This document shows, piece after piece, positions 37,161 through 47,270 of a DNA stretch of 64,000 nucleotides. Source of the DNA: Acholoe squamosa (lineage: Eukaryota > Annelida > Polychaeta > Phyllodocida > Polynoidae); assembly GCA_949317995.1 (NCBI GenBank), contig OX439045.1:47511693-47575692 (forward strand), in the 5' to 3' direction. The notes beneath the pieces were generated by a model. It was given only the letters and a program-made list of their open reading frames with translations, was not told the DNA's origin and did no database searches. Every line of letters begins with the position of its first letter. Position 1 is the stretch's first letter. The position numbers and the translations under genes are program-made.

Positions 37161-37555
37161 TTTTTCAAGAATTTCATCTGCTCTTCAAAAATGACCTGAT
37201 TCATAAAACCTCCTGCTATGCTTGGCCTATTTCACAAAGCCTCCTCCCAGACCTGACCCAATTCACAAAACCTCCTGCCAGAACTGACCTAATTCATAAA
37301 ACCTTCTGCTGGCCCTGCCAACAGTAGAATGTGGAAATAAACCTACAGTAGGAACAATGGGGTGCAGAGCCAGGTGGAGTATAATACACGGGTAGGCTTT
37401 AGAGCATATAGATCTGTGGAATTAGAGGTCCTCTAACACATCACTGTATAGGGGTCAGGCAGTATGGATTTTCAGGCAGTGAAATGATTCCCTGCCTTCC
37501 ATGCTGAATTATTAGCGTGCAATGTACCCATTGAGAGAGCTGTTACCATGGCCTA
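37161..37555. other. Unassigned DNA with short AACCTCCTGC repeats
   Basis: Variants of TTCAYAAARCCTCCTGC recur about four times between 37197 and 37310 at intervals of roughly 30 bp. Nothing else is recognised before the split minisatellite. Confidence 0.45.
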
Positions 37556-37670
37556 TCTTATGTACTGACCACAGACAGCTCATGTGCACACTGACCATGT
37601 ACTGACTACAGACAGCACATGATTGTATGTATATACACTGACCATGTACTAACTACAGACAGTCCATGTA
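37556..37670. repeat. Minisatellite C, left part
   Basis: Units of roughly 40 bp contain CCATGTACTGACTACAGACA and CACATGTACACACTGA. About three units lie here and about four more at 38721-38870, on the far side of the inserted element at 37671-38718. The array end here (AGTCCATGTA) joins exactly to the array start there (TACACACTGACC). Confidence 0.85.
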
Positions 37671-38718
37671 GGGTAGAGGCACCCTGAGTCAGACAGACAC
37701 CTAAAGTCGGACACCTTTGGCATTGAATTACATAGATATGAAAAATTCAGCTACCATTTATATTAGACATGAAAACTCAGGTATCATACTCTCCAAAAAA
37801 CAGAGGAATAACATGTAAAACATCTGTCATACATGGTTTTACAACTGCACAAACCCAGAGTGTTTTTGTCATATTCTGAGGATGAAGAATGGCGAGTGAA
37901 TGGAGATCCTGGTTTGATTTGTCAATTTGTCATGTCTTAGCCTCCATGTTTATAGGATATCTATGCATGTCAATGGCAATATACAACTTTTTGCTAATAA
38001 TTTGACTTGACAAACCCGAATACATCCCTCATGTTAGAGTATGGGAGTTATTCATCTATGACCTTCATATTACACCTACAGACAGACACCAATTACACCT
38101 CACCTGGGACACAAGTATATCATGATTTCAATACTTATATAATGGACATTTCATTACAAACAGAATCCTTCATAATATACATACATACTCCCAGATAGGG
38201 ATATTTAATCTGTGTTTGGTTTACCTACTATCTAACACCTAAACCTAATCACTACTCCATCTGCCCATAGAGGTCATGCTCATCTGGGCCTGTAGACTGA
38301 CCTGTTATAAGTATGCAAAATTAATCATCTAACAGTGTCCTGGAGAGGAGTATTGCATTAGCTTGGATTCCTTAGTGTCATATGTTATGTGCCTATATAG
38401 AATATTTCAGATACAGTGACCTGTTGAGTCTGTATCAATTAGATAACATAGTGTCTGACTCTAGGGTCACCTCTGGCACGAGCTGTCTGACTTGAGGTGC
38501 AATTTGATGTTTTGGGGACTAAATATGTACAGCTCATTTATTCATATGTATTGGAGAGTTCCATTACAAATTTCTTCAAGGATCTTGAGGGTAAACTATG
38601 ATGTATCAACTGGCGAAATGGAAAGTAGAATTCAACACTTTTAAAGGTACAAGATTTGAGCACCAATTACATCCACCTCCTGTGTGGCCAGGAGCATCCG
38701 AAATGGGCGCCTCTACCC
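37671..38718. mobile_element. 1,048-bp MITE-like element inserted at TA inside minisatellite C
   Basis: Ends are GGGTAGAGGCACCC and the inverse of GGGTAGAGGCGCCC, one mismatch in 14 bp. TA lies on both outer sides (37669-37670 and 38719-38720). Removing the element and one TA rebuilds a standard minisatellite unit, so the insertion event is readable. A second inverted pair (CCTGAGTCAGACAG at 37683-37696 and its inverse CTGTCTGACTTGAGG at 38483-38497) lies inside. No transposase frame is present. The TA duplication fits Tc1/mariner-type or another TA-specific superfamily. Confidence 0.8.
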
Positions 38719-38880
38719 TACACACTGACCATGTACCAAATTGACTATAGACAGCCCATGTACACACTGACCATGTACTGACTACAGACAACACATGTAC
38801 ACACAGACCATGTACTGGCTAGAGACAGCACATGTATACACTGACCATGGACGGTACCATACTGACTAAAGGCAGCCAAT
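38719..38880. repeat. Minisatellite C, right part
   Basis: CACTGACCATGTACTGACTA, GACAGCACATGTATACACTG and variants continue the array interrupted at 37670. Units drift in sequence toward the right end. Confidence 0.8.
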
Positions 38881-39095
38881 TTGCCTCCAGGAAAGGATAG
38901 GTCGGTGACCAGGTGCAGGGAAGTGGACTCACAGGGTTAACCCTGGGTAGAGACTGGCCACAGAAGACCACGAGGGACGCCACAGATATGTTTATACCAC
39001 GATTTCTGGGTTACTCAGTGCTTTTTGGTGGCTATTCCCATACACATATCTGTCGATATTGCACACCCTATAGGCTGTAACATCAATTTTGTAAG

Positions 39096-39155
39096 GTGTG
39101 CGGTTATCCATGGATAACCCGCACCCCGTGTGGTTATCCATGGATAACCGCACGC
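39096..39155. repeat. Two stacked perfect palindromes GGTTATCCATGGATAACC
   Basis: The 18-bp palindrome occurs at 39102-39119 and again at 39132-39149. Outer bases (GTGTGCGG and CCGCACGC) make the whole block an inverted repeat as well. A half-related motif (CAATGGATAAC...GTTATCCATTG) forms the hairpin at 39842-39912. Such dyads can be protein binding sites or transposon ends. Confidence 0.92.
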
Positions 39156-39213
39156 CTCTCATGTCCTTCCATGTCATATGTTACATGTTAAAACCAACAG
39201 ACTATTTCATTGC

Positions 39214-39285
39214 CATGGTAGGGGTCGAACCTGCAGTCTCAGGTCCTTAGTCCAACTCCCTATGCATTGCGCCACAGGGACTGAC
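39214..39285 (-). repeat. tRNA-like sequence (minus strand)
   Basis: On the minus strand GTGGCGCAATGCATAGGG resembles an A box and GCAGGTTCGACCCC contains a perfect B box. Spacing is tRNA-like. The ends do not form a seven-base acceptor stem, so it reads as a tRNA pseudogene or SINE head. Confidence 0.55.
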
Positions 39286-39399
39286 GAGAGAAGCTTGGTT
39301 AGAACCAGGTCTTGCTATGATACAAAGCCTGGGAAGGCGACGACTGCGGGCTGTCTGCTACCATAACCGTGGGACTCATTCATACATAACCAAGCCGAG

Positions 39400-39476
39400 A
39401 AGGGAGGAGAGGCGGTGGTCTAGCGGTTAGCGCATTGCGCTCAGCCGTGAGAGGTCTGCGCTCGAGCCCCGGCGCA
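39400..39476 (+). repeat. tRNA-like sequence leading into an 80-bp repeat
   Basis: GGTGGTCTAGCGGTTAGCGC closely matches a tRNA D-arm/A box, and GCGCTCGAGCCCC approximates a B box. A T run (39479-39484) follows at once. The acceptor arms do not pair, so an intact tRNA is not supported. It probably heads a tRNA-derived retroposon. Confidence 0.5.
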
Positions 39477-39725
39477 TCTTTTTTCGCCGTGTGCGCTGTC
39501 GCTGTCCGCTGCCGGGCGAGGAGGTGTATTATACACAAACATAACAGCGAGACACATCTTTTTTCGCCGTGTGCGCTGTCACTGTCCGCTGCCGGGCGAC
39601 GAGGTGTATTCTACACAAACATAACAGCGAGACGCATTGAAATCTTTAGCTGTGTGCCGCTGCCTGTCCGAGCCGAGACGGGGGTTGTCGCTGTCCGCTG
39701 CCGGGCACCGAGGTGTATGTACCTG
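39477..39725 (+). repeat. 80-bp GC-rich tandem repeat, about 2.5 copies
   Basis: ATCTTTTTTCGCCGTGTGCG starts at about 39476 and again at about 39556, 80 bp apart. Each copy continues with TGTCCGCTGCCGGGCGA, GAGGTGTATT and ACACAAACATAACAGCGAGA. A third partial copy (TCGCTGTCCGCTGCCGGGCA) lies at about 39688. It directly follows the tRNA-like block and is much richer in CG than the surroundings. Confidence 0.85.
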
Positions 39726-39841
39726 TGTACACACAATGGCTGGCATCGAGTCCCGGGGAGGGGGAATAATTTTTGTTTTCAAATTGAATTTATTGGTATT
39801 CTATTGATTATTTATTGGTTTTGTGGTATAAAATAAGTAGT

Positions 39842-39912
39842 CAATGGATAACTTATGACTCGTGTGTGTTAGCAAAGGCTAATAACACACACTCGTCATG
39901 AGTTATCCATTG
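39842..39912. repeat. Long hairpin, arms about 31-34 bp
   Basis: CAATGGATAACTTATGACTC, continuing GTGTGTGTTAG, faces CTAATAACACACACTCGTCA, continuing TGAGTTATCCATTG, across a loop of about six bases. The outer TGGATAA/TTATCCA motif is shared with the palindromes at 39102-39149. Confidence 0.9.
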
Positions 39913-40036
39913 GTTACTTGTTCACTATTGCACAGGCATGGAACCAGTGGCACTTGACGTGTTGGTGGGAGGGTGGGGTGGGAATTAAGGGAAGGGGTAG
40001 AGTACTGCGGGTGACATTTCTTCTATAAGCAGAAGA

Positions 40037-40105
40037 ATGGCCCGATGCACCAGAAGGAAGGCAAGGTTGCTGGCCTTTCTAAACATTGAGGACAGGTGTT
40101 TTCTT
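40037..40105 (+). CDS. Possible first coding exon MARCTRRKARLLAFLNIED
   Basis: The ATG at 40037 has a strong context (AGAAGAATGG). The 23-codon frame, basic at its start and then hydrophobic, ends at an excellent donor (CTT|GTAAGT, GT at 40106-40107). It could be the first exon of a host gene or of a domesticated or PIF/Harbinger-type transposase, whose N-termini are often Arg-rich; this is only a resemblance. No second exon is recognised. Confidence 0.25.
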
Positions 40106-40384
40106 GTAAGTTGTATGGATGTAGATGTAGTGGCATGAGAAGAAATGGGATACCAGTGAATAACATAAGACTTTAACCTACTGTAACATGGGGCCTACTA
40201 GTATTAAAACAAATTCACGACAGGCTCTTGGCAGCAAAAATACAATTCCTTACAAAACACTAATCCTTTTTGCATCCAATGGCATGCATTCTTTAATACA
40301 GTGCTCTACAGTAGGTCCGCTCGATCGCTGTCTCCCCCTCGACACACGGACCCATCGATGAAATACGTATCGATCCATCTATAT

Positions 40385-40500
40385 GGGGGCGACATCTTCC
40401 CTGACACACCGGAAGAGCCGGTAGGAGCATGCGCAGTAAGTGGGATGAACGCCGGAAGCTAGGCAGGGCCACTTCCGGTGGGAATCAATGAGAGCTGATG
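40385..40500. promoter_or_regulatory. ETS/NRF1 promoter-like block
   Basis: Three GGAA-core ETS sites occur in about 70 bp (ACCGGAAG at 40408-40415, GCCGGAAG at 40451-40458, ACTTCCGGT at 40471-40479). An NRF1-like GCATGCGCAG lies at 40427-40436 and a GACATCTTCC (YY1-like in reverse) at 40391-40400. Such clustering is characteristic of CpG-type housekeeping promoters in animals. The region is CG-rich compared with its flanks. Short ORFs lie on both sides (40037-40105 and 40604-40813). Activity and direction are inferred. Confidence 0.5.
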
Positions 40501-40603
40501 GCAGTTTTAAGCTTTGTTTAATCGAACCAAAGAGTGGGGCGGCAGGCAAAACCCAAGAGGGCAATTTTTACATCAAATTGGGGGCAGTCTGAAGGGGAAA
40601 GAA

Positions 40604-40813
40604 ATGATGAAATCAGAAAAGATGGAAGAGGCCGACTTTATTGGTCGTGAGTTGAAGACAAGCAAGGGGTTTCAGAATGGATTTACTGTGGCACAGTGTG
40701 AGACAGTTGAGTCTGCTTCACTCACAGATGAAAGATGGGATTTGTGTGCAACAGCAAAACAGGCTTCTATTACAGTACATGATGGGGAGATTTATGTTAC
40801 ACTGGTACATTGA
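40604..40813 (+). CDS. Candidate short coding region downstream of ETS/NRF1 block (69 aa)
   Basis: It starts with MMKSEKMEEADFIGREL in an A/G-rich context and ends DGEIYVTLVH before a stop. Composition is protein-like (acidic and basic residues, few low-complexity runs). A strong donor-like GTC|GTGAGT lies at 40647, so the real first exon may stop after MEEADFIG with the rest intronic. It begins about 125 bp after the last ETS site. No domain is recognised. Confidence 0.3.
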   Translation: MMKSEKMEEADFIGRELKTSKGFQNGFTVAQCETVESASLTDERWDLCATAKQASITVHDGEIYVTLVH

Positions 40814-40871
40814 TTATCTTTTCTGCTTGCCTGCGGACAGCATACCTATTACGTTCATCTTTAATTATTGA

Positions 40872-41216
40872 GGGGAGTGGGCCAACTTATTTCTATAAAA
40901 AGAGAAAGGGATAGCTTACAGGGGACTTCATTCCTAAAAAAAAAAAAATCTTGAAGTCTTGACAGCACATTTCTTATGTTTACTTTCATAATGACAAGTC
41001 CCACTGCTCCATCGGCCAGATTACTGATTTGTTAGGTAGCTTCAGTATACTGGAGGCCTACTCCTGGTGCTTAGCCTCAATATAATGCTAAATGCATCCC
41101 ACTTTAAGTTAAGTAGCGTGTAATACCGAGCAATTCCTGAGCATATCTCGGCCTGTCCAACGCTCTCTGGAGACACATTTACAGAAATTCTTAGCTCGTT
41201 CAAGGTGCCATGGTAA
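40872..41216. other. Unassigned DNA
   Basis: No gene or element recognised. A 12-bp A run lies at about 40936. Confidence 0.5.
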
Positions 41217-41335
41217 CCGCATGCATCGTGCTCATCGGTCGTCATGATACACCAGTACAGACCTTTCTATAGTGCATCAAACCCGTAGATTCGTCATGAT
41301 GCATGAATAGGCCTACAATACAGTCAATGGCTGCA
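41217..41335. repeat. Foldback repeat copy 7, diverged
   Basis: CGCATGCATCGTGCTCATCGG and GTCATGATGCATGAATAGGC match the arms of the family. Spacing is larger and the loop poorly preserved. Confidence 0.5.
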
Positions 41336-41795
41336 AAAATGCCTAAAGAAAACAGAAGGGGCATGAGAGCATAAAGCCGTGATTTAAAGAGGAACTTAAT
41401 ATTTTTGCTTAAGGGTTAACCCCTTCCAAGCCATATAGCAGGATTTGCATGCAAATTCCATAGAGTAACAGAGAGTTTTAAGCCTTAATGCCACACATTA
41501 CATGGTCTAAGTATTCCACATGGAAACATGCATGCTGACACTCCAGGCTGCTGGGAGGGGAAGGGGGCTTTGGTGTCCAGGACATTCCTTCAGTATACAT
41601 TGGTTTTACGCGGTTGATACACTAGATGGCTCTCCAGTAGCCCTGCTGTTTACATGGGCATGTCCAGCATCCACTCCCAGGGCTCCATAGGCTTACCATT
41701 GATGCACAGACACCCCTCACCAAATTGCCCATTTGCAATGTGAAATAGAGCTCCGGGTCTTAGAAATCAAAGCTGTACACAAGGAAATAATGTGG

Positions 41796-41980
41796 CTATA
41801 CTCACTGTCAATATTTAAAGTAAATGGTGAGCCAAACATAAGGCAGGCCATTACAAACATGTGGGCCTATAACAGGAACTGGAGTCCAACCCAGCCATGC
41901 CCCTGTAGGAGTGGCAAAGTAGCATGGCTGCCACTAGCACCATCTGTTGTATCAGTGCTGATGAAAGGGTCGTATAAGAG
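41796..41980 (+). repeat. Interspersed repeat shared with 63505-63668
   Basis: The segment from ATACTCACTGTCAATATTTA to GATGAAAGGGTCGTATA matches the reverse complement of 63505-63668 nearly throughout, including CATGCCCCTGTAGGAGTGGC. An extra stretch of about 20 bp (CAGGAACTGGAGTCCAACCC) is present only here. This defines a dispersed repeat of at least 165 bp of unknown class. Confidence 0.8.
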
Positions 41981-43239
41981 ACCAATTCAAGGCTGAGTGT
42001 TGAAGGTCGATCATTACATGAAGTAGCAAATTGTCTACTCCAGAACCCTACACCAAATGTCTCAATTGGTATACCCCTCGGTGTAGATACACTTGAGTAA
42101 CATGACATGTGTTGGTGGTCCCTGGGCCAAACCACTCCATCGCATGACGGCAGGGGAGCAATACATTAGCTTAGAGCCACTGCCAATTGCAATGCACTAC
42201 ACAGCTAGGTCTGAGAGTGACAACCACTACCACTATCCCGGCCAATGGCCCTTCCATGCTTGCACCCCTTTTATAAGAATAAATGGGGCGTCCCTAATGG
42301 GAGGAGTGGGTTGGGTCTGGTGCTACCCTTATATCAAACACCAAACAAGGTCATGTCTCCTGTTCGTTTTGGGACAGGTTGCAAAGACTGCGTAAGGATT
42401 TCCACTATGTCAGAGTATTGACCAAAAAGTATTTCTATTGGTTTGGTTGATTTTACGTTCACTAATAGTACTTAAAAGTTAGCAGACATTTCTGTGGTTT
42501 GCAGACATTAAGTCCTTTCTTTTCTGTTTGGAAAGGTATTTCAAAGCTGCTTGTCCAGACAGCTAGACAGGTATTTATATGCTGCTTGCCTGACACAGCA
42601 GTGACCGAATCTATGAATGACCGAATCTATGAGATGAATGACTGCATCTATGAGGAGGGGTGAGGGGGAAAACTGCTACCTATTCTTCATTCCCCTACTC
42701 TTCTCGAAGGATAGCAAGTGTTCTTTTATTTGTCTGGTCCCATAGGCAGGGACAGACAATCCATGGCCTTTGATCACTCAGACATGGTTCACTGAGGGGG
42801 AATCCCATGACAAAAGACAAGCATGTAGGCCCAGGCCCACACATATGGACACTAGCTGCCCACATGCTCACCCCAAGACACAAGAAACCCTGAGTTTGTC
42901 ACCTTTTACGAATCTGGTATGCCCACTGGTAGAATGGAAGGAGAATTCCTCCTTTGTGGACTCCCAATGAAGTTATTCTGCTCCTCCATGCCCTCAGATG
43001 AAGGTCCCCACTCCACAGGGGGAGAATTGATGTGATACTCGACTGAAGACATACCCGTGAACTCAAGAAGACGATATTAGATCTGATGCAAAAGCCTAAC
43101 ATAGATGGTTCCATCGCCTCATTGCAGTTAGATGCAATGTCAGTTAAAAAATACCTATTTACGCCCTGACATATACATTGTAGGAGTTTTCTCTAATCAA
43201 CTATTCATTGCTTTAATACAATAGGTTTTGTGTGATTTG
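41981..43239. other. Unassigned DNA
   Basis: No gene recognised. Three short CCGAATCTATGA-type repeats occur at 42604-42655. Open frames on both strands between 41851 and 43114 show no domain. Confidence 0.5.
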
Positions 43240-43404
43240 ACGTGTGGTCATAAGTCATAGAAACAGAGCATATCCCCCCCTTGGGCTGGGGGGGGGGGGG
43301 GTCTGGAACCAAACCTAGGACTATCTTAAAGATTTTTTTTTGTGGATAGTGTATAGGTGTTGGGGTACCTCCTCACGAGATATTATTAGTTAAATATGAA
43401 AACG

Positions 43405-43418
43405 GTTGCCATGGCAAC
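43405..43418. promoter_or_regulatory. Perfect palindromic RFX X-box GTTGCCATGGCAAC
   Basis: The 14-bp palindrome matches the consensus bound by RFX-family factors (GTNRCC-RGYAAC with no spacer). It lies within the inverted-repeat element, and an identical copy is at 57209-57222. Occupancy is not shown by sequence. Confidence 0.45.
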
Positions 43419-43830
43419 GCCCCAAAGGTACATACCCTGGAAACAGTGTCTTGGCGAGTGATAATTGGGGGTAAATACCCCTAAGGCCTCCTATATGTGC
43501 TTTTATATATTAATAATGGTCTTTTATGTTATTATCCTTGTACAACTGGGTCTAAATGTTGGGTTTAGAGAGTTGTGATAAGATATTCTGTGATTTTTCT
43601 TTGGCAATGGGGCATTTCCCTCCAGTGCTGACACTTGGATTTTAGGTAAAATTGAGGGAATAAAATGTTCATTATCTGTCATTCTTCATAAAAGGGAGAG
43701 AGAGATAGATAGGAACTATCAATCATATGGAGGAGAATGCCCAATACATCTACTTTCAGATGGTATATACCTTTAATGGGGGAAAAATCTTTGTATACCT
43801 AAGAAATTTCAATTGAACATGGCATGATTC

Positions 43831-45025
43831 TCAAAAATCACTCGCCAAGACACTCTCTTGCCAAGACAAAAATCTCCTTACAAGCTCTGCTGTTGCAGAG
43901 GATGGGCAATAAGTAACTATTTTACACATTGTTTACTTAGGTATGTGATAGGGGAAAATTACTAACAAATGTAGAATAGATAAAAATATACCAACTGTAT
44001 ACAGCAGGATCAAAATCATTCATTTCCTTGGTAAGACAGAAATGGGAATGGAATCGTGATAATCATTTATCAAAACTACATGGATTTTATGACAATAAGG
44101 ACACCTCTGCCATTAATAAAAACGTGATTTTCATAATCTTCAGGTCAAAATGGTCCAGATCTGAGACTTTTGTGATGATATGATAATTATTTATTCAAAA
44201 AATCAAGCCCTAAACTTGGCATATTACTCAAAAATCACTCGCCAAGACACTATCTCGCCCAGACAAAAATCTCCTTCCAAGCTCTGCTGTTGCAGAGGAT
44301 GGGGAATAAGTAACTATTTTACACATTGTTTACTTAGGTTTGTGATAGGGGAACATTACTGACATATTTAGAATAGTTAAGTATACCAACTGTATACAGC
44401 GGGGTTAAAATCATTTATTTCCTTGGTAAGACAGAAATGGCAATGGAATCGTGATAATCATTTATCAAAAGTATGTGGATTTTATGACAATAAGGACACC
44501 TCTGCCATTAATATAAACTTGATTTCCATAATCTACAGGTCAAAATGGTCCAGATCTGAGACTTTTGTGATGATATGATAATTATTTATTTAAAAAATCA
44601 AGCCCTAAACTTGGCTACTCAAAAATCACTCGCCAAGACACTATCTCGCCCAGACAAAAATCTCCTTCCAAGCTCTGCTGTTGCAGAGGATAGGCAATAA
44701 ATAATCATTTTACACATTGTTCACTTAGGTATGTGATAGGGGAAAATTACTGACATGTTTAGAAGAGTTAAATATTCAAATCCTGAACAGGAGGAGGAAA
44801 AATTATTTTATTCTGTCTTCCCGAAATTGTCTTCCCTAGAATGGCTTGTCTTGCTGAGATGAGGTATGAGCCTTTCATTTCCATGTTTATCAATGGAGCC
44901 CTCCCATTTTTTTACACATGTTAGATATAACCTTGCTCTATTTTTTAAAGGCATTTTTGAACCCATGGATCTCTCTGATTTTTTAGGGGAGGGGGTATAA
45001 GGCATAATCACTCGCCAAGACACAC
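43831..45025. repeat. Tandem repeat, about 395-bp unit, roughly three copies
   Basis: TCAAAAATCACTCGCCAAGA begins units at 43831, 44228 and 44619, and the head motif returns at about 45003. Shared internal phrases include AGCTCTGCTGTTGCAGAGGA (itself a hairpin), ACTGTATACAGC and CAAAATGGTCCAGATCTGAG. Copies 1 and 2 are nearly identical; copy 3 is shortened and diverges after about 160 bp. Confidence 0.9.
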
Positions 45026-45415
45026 ACCTTCACCAAACTTCAAATGCTCCCATACTATACAAGAAGTCAGGCCAGTTGGGGGATGTTTGGCTCTAATACA
45101 ATGTCCAACCACCAAATGTATGTAACTTAAATGGAAACTCACATATTTGGTACGATTTCCTGAAAATATTTTTTTTTTATATATTTTGGGGGATTATTTT
45201 GCTCATTTAGGGTCAATTTTGGCCTATTTTGAGGCCCTGGAGACTAAAATATCAATTTCCCACCCCAAAAACCTATATGTAACATCAAGAACTCATCGAG
45301 CCCGATGATATTAGCAAAAAAAATCCAAGAAAAAATCAAAAATCTAAGTACAGGGGCCGACGGAAGTGCCAAAAATAGGATATGCTCTGTTTCTATGGTT
45401 TTTGACCGTGTATGT

Positions 45416-45882
45416 TCTGCTTTGATAATATACACCAGCAATGATATAAACACGACCTACTAGTTTCACATGAACATTTATGATATATCAAATGTGTGTT
45501 AATATTCCTGTTGCTTATCGCGATAAAAAAGACACTCAACGTACATGTGTTAATACATTTGGTGTCAGCTGAGTCATATTGTATTTTCATTCAATATAAA
45601 GTGGTATAATTCATTCTTTATTTTGGTAAAAGGATTCTAAGTTATAATACTGATTAATGGGTGTATAACGGGTGTATTACTTCAATGGAACACATTTATC
45701 AGTGTCATCCATCGTCATCAGCCTAATGTTAAAAATATATGAGCATACGACCCAAAGGAAAGTGAATAACAAATACAAGCACCTTCATAAAGAATGTTTT
45801 TTCAACACTAAGAATACCCTACCGATTATAAAATAAGACTTGAGAACAACAGCCCTCTCTCTCTGCATTAATAATTTGGATT

Positions 45883-45957
<75 letters not shown>

Positions 45958-47081
45958 TTAACCCCACAATGACATTTTCCTTGTAATTATTCAATGTTGG
46001 TCTTTCAGACTGTGCTGCTGCAATAATTGAAGTGAAAGTCCCTTGTGTGTAATGAGCCAGGATTCAGACATCTGAATCGGCTGAAATCCCTTCATTCCCT
46101 TTGGACATCCGAGCTGATTTGAAGTACTCAAAAGAGTTTAACTGCCTAATAGTAGAAGTCCCATTTACATCTGCCAACTGAGCAAGATTCTGAGAGTAAA
46201 GAATGTTAGGTCAACATAGAAAAGGGACATTTCCATTGACTATGTCCTACGTAAAGACTGTTATCTAAAAGCAGAAAATAGCAGCTTTCAAATCTAACGC
46301 TTTAATGGTATCGGATACTGCGACAACGGCAATGAGTTATTATTACTCCAATCGTCACTTGCGACTCTGCATCCCATTCATAACAAGATGTCCTTACTGG
46401 GATCTTTTGATTATGTTTGATCTCTATACCAGGCCACCTTCTCCGGTCTACACAATACATGTACATTTATGTGTCTATAATATTTTGCTGGGATATACAT
46501 TTCTTTTCCAGTTGTACCCAACCAATGGTACTATTTGATATATCTATTTGATAATATGAGATTGAATCTAAAGTATCCTGAGAGAAAACCTAATGCCTGA
46601 GATTTCAGGCTCGAAATTATAACCACATGGTCTCTATTCTTATTGCCCCGATCCACGTAAAAATGGGGATGGCAGCAGAGAAACAGTATAGAATACATGT
46701 AAATGGAATCCCTGCTTGTAGAGTGCAGCTACCATCCCCACTTGCTGCTCAGACACAGAGTAAAAAAGGCTGCTGTCTGATGACACACCCCTCTAAAAAT
46801 AGTCATCACCAACACCACTCTGCCCCTGGCCCTTTTTGTGCTCTGATTATTATTTTTCAGATCTCAGAACCTTTTTTCATCTCTGTGACAACACTAAGGC
46901 TGCGAGAAGATTAATAGAACCGGAAGGGGAGGGATTTGTTCCCTTTCAAAATTGACTGGTATTCCACTCCGTGCCTGGCCCTTGTTCCCAACAATAATAC
47001 ACGCCCACCACTCCTAGCCCTGTCAGGCCCACATAAGACTCTTCCAGCTTTATTTTCCCTTGTTGTCATGATTCACCAATG
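45416..47081. other. Unassigned DNA with one microsatellite
   Basis: No gene recognised apart from the (AG)n tract listed separately. Open frames at 46305 and 46627 lack coding signatures. Confidence 0.5.
45886..45953. repeat. (AG)n microsatellite, about 34 units
   Basis: Uninterrupted AG dinucleotide run ending in GGGG. The length suggests high allelic variability. Confidence 0.97.
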
Positions 47082-47270
47082 CAGTGCTGGCTAGTCTACT
47101 CTCCCAGTACTGCATTGGTACATCATGCCAGCCCTTTGCGAGTGTATCAATCTTGTAGGGTAGGCATGATGCATGAATTCAAGCCTGCCAAGGCGACTGA
47201 CCAGGGCTACATTGATGTATCGTGCTGATTAAGGTTCATATTTAATTAATGCATCATCATGAGGCCATTA
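47082..47270. repeat. Foldback repeat copy 8 (double)
   Basis: CATGATTCACCAATGCAGTG faces CAGTACTGCATTGGTACATC, continuing ATG, as one hairpin of about 24 bp. A second set follows: GGCATGATGCATGAATTCAA and CCAGGGCTACATTGATGTAT, then AATTAATGCATCATCATGAGG. This is one of the clearest family members and holds two adjacent palindromes. Confidence 0.75.

Larger units (their letters stand above)
43240..45415. mobile_element. 2.2-kb inverted-repeat element with internal tandem repeats
   Basis: CATAGAAACAGAGCATATCC near 43256 and its inverse near 45378, with weaker matching outward, form terminal inverted repeats of about 30 bp. A second inner pair is GTGTCTTGGCGAGTGAT at about 43447 and ATCACTCGCCAAGACAC at about 45007. 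Between them the CTCGCCAAGACAC motif heads about three tandem units of 391-397 bp. The element has no transposase frame. It resembles a large non-autonomous DNA transposon that carries a satellite-like core. Target duplication is not resolved. Confidence 0.65.

Noticed and set aside
39400-39476. Intact tRNA gene
   Set aside because: A- and B-box-like words are present but the acceptor arms do not pair and the T arm is irregular; kept only as a tRNA-like repeat.
45785-45994. ORF with a poly-Leu-Ser run on the minus strand
   Set aside because: It is the (AG)n microsatellite read in frame.
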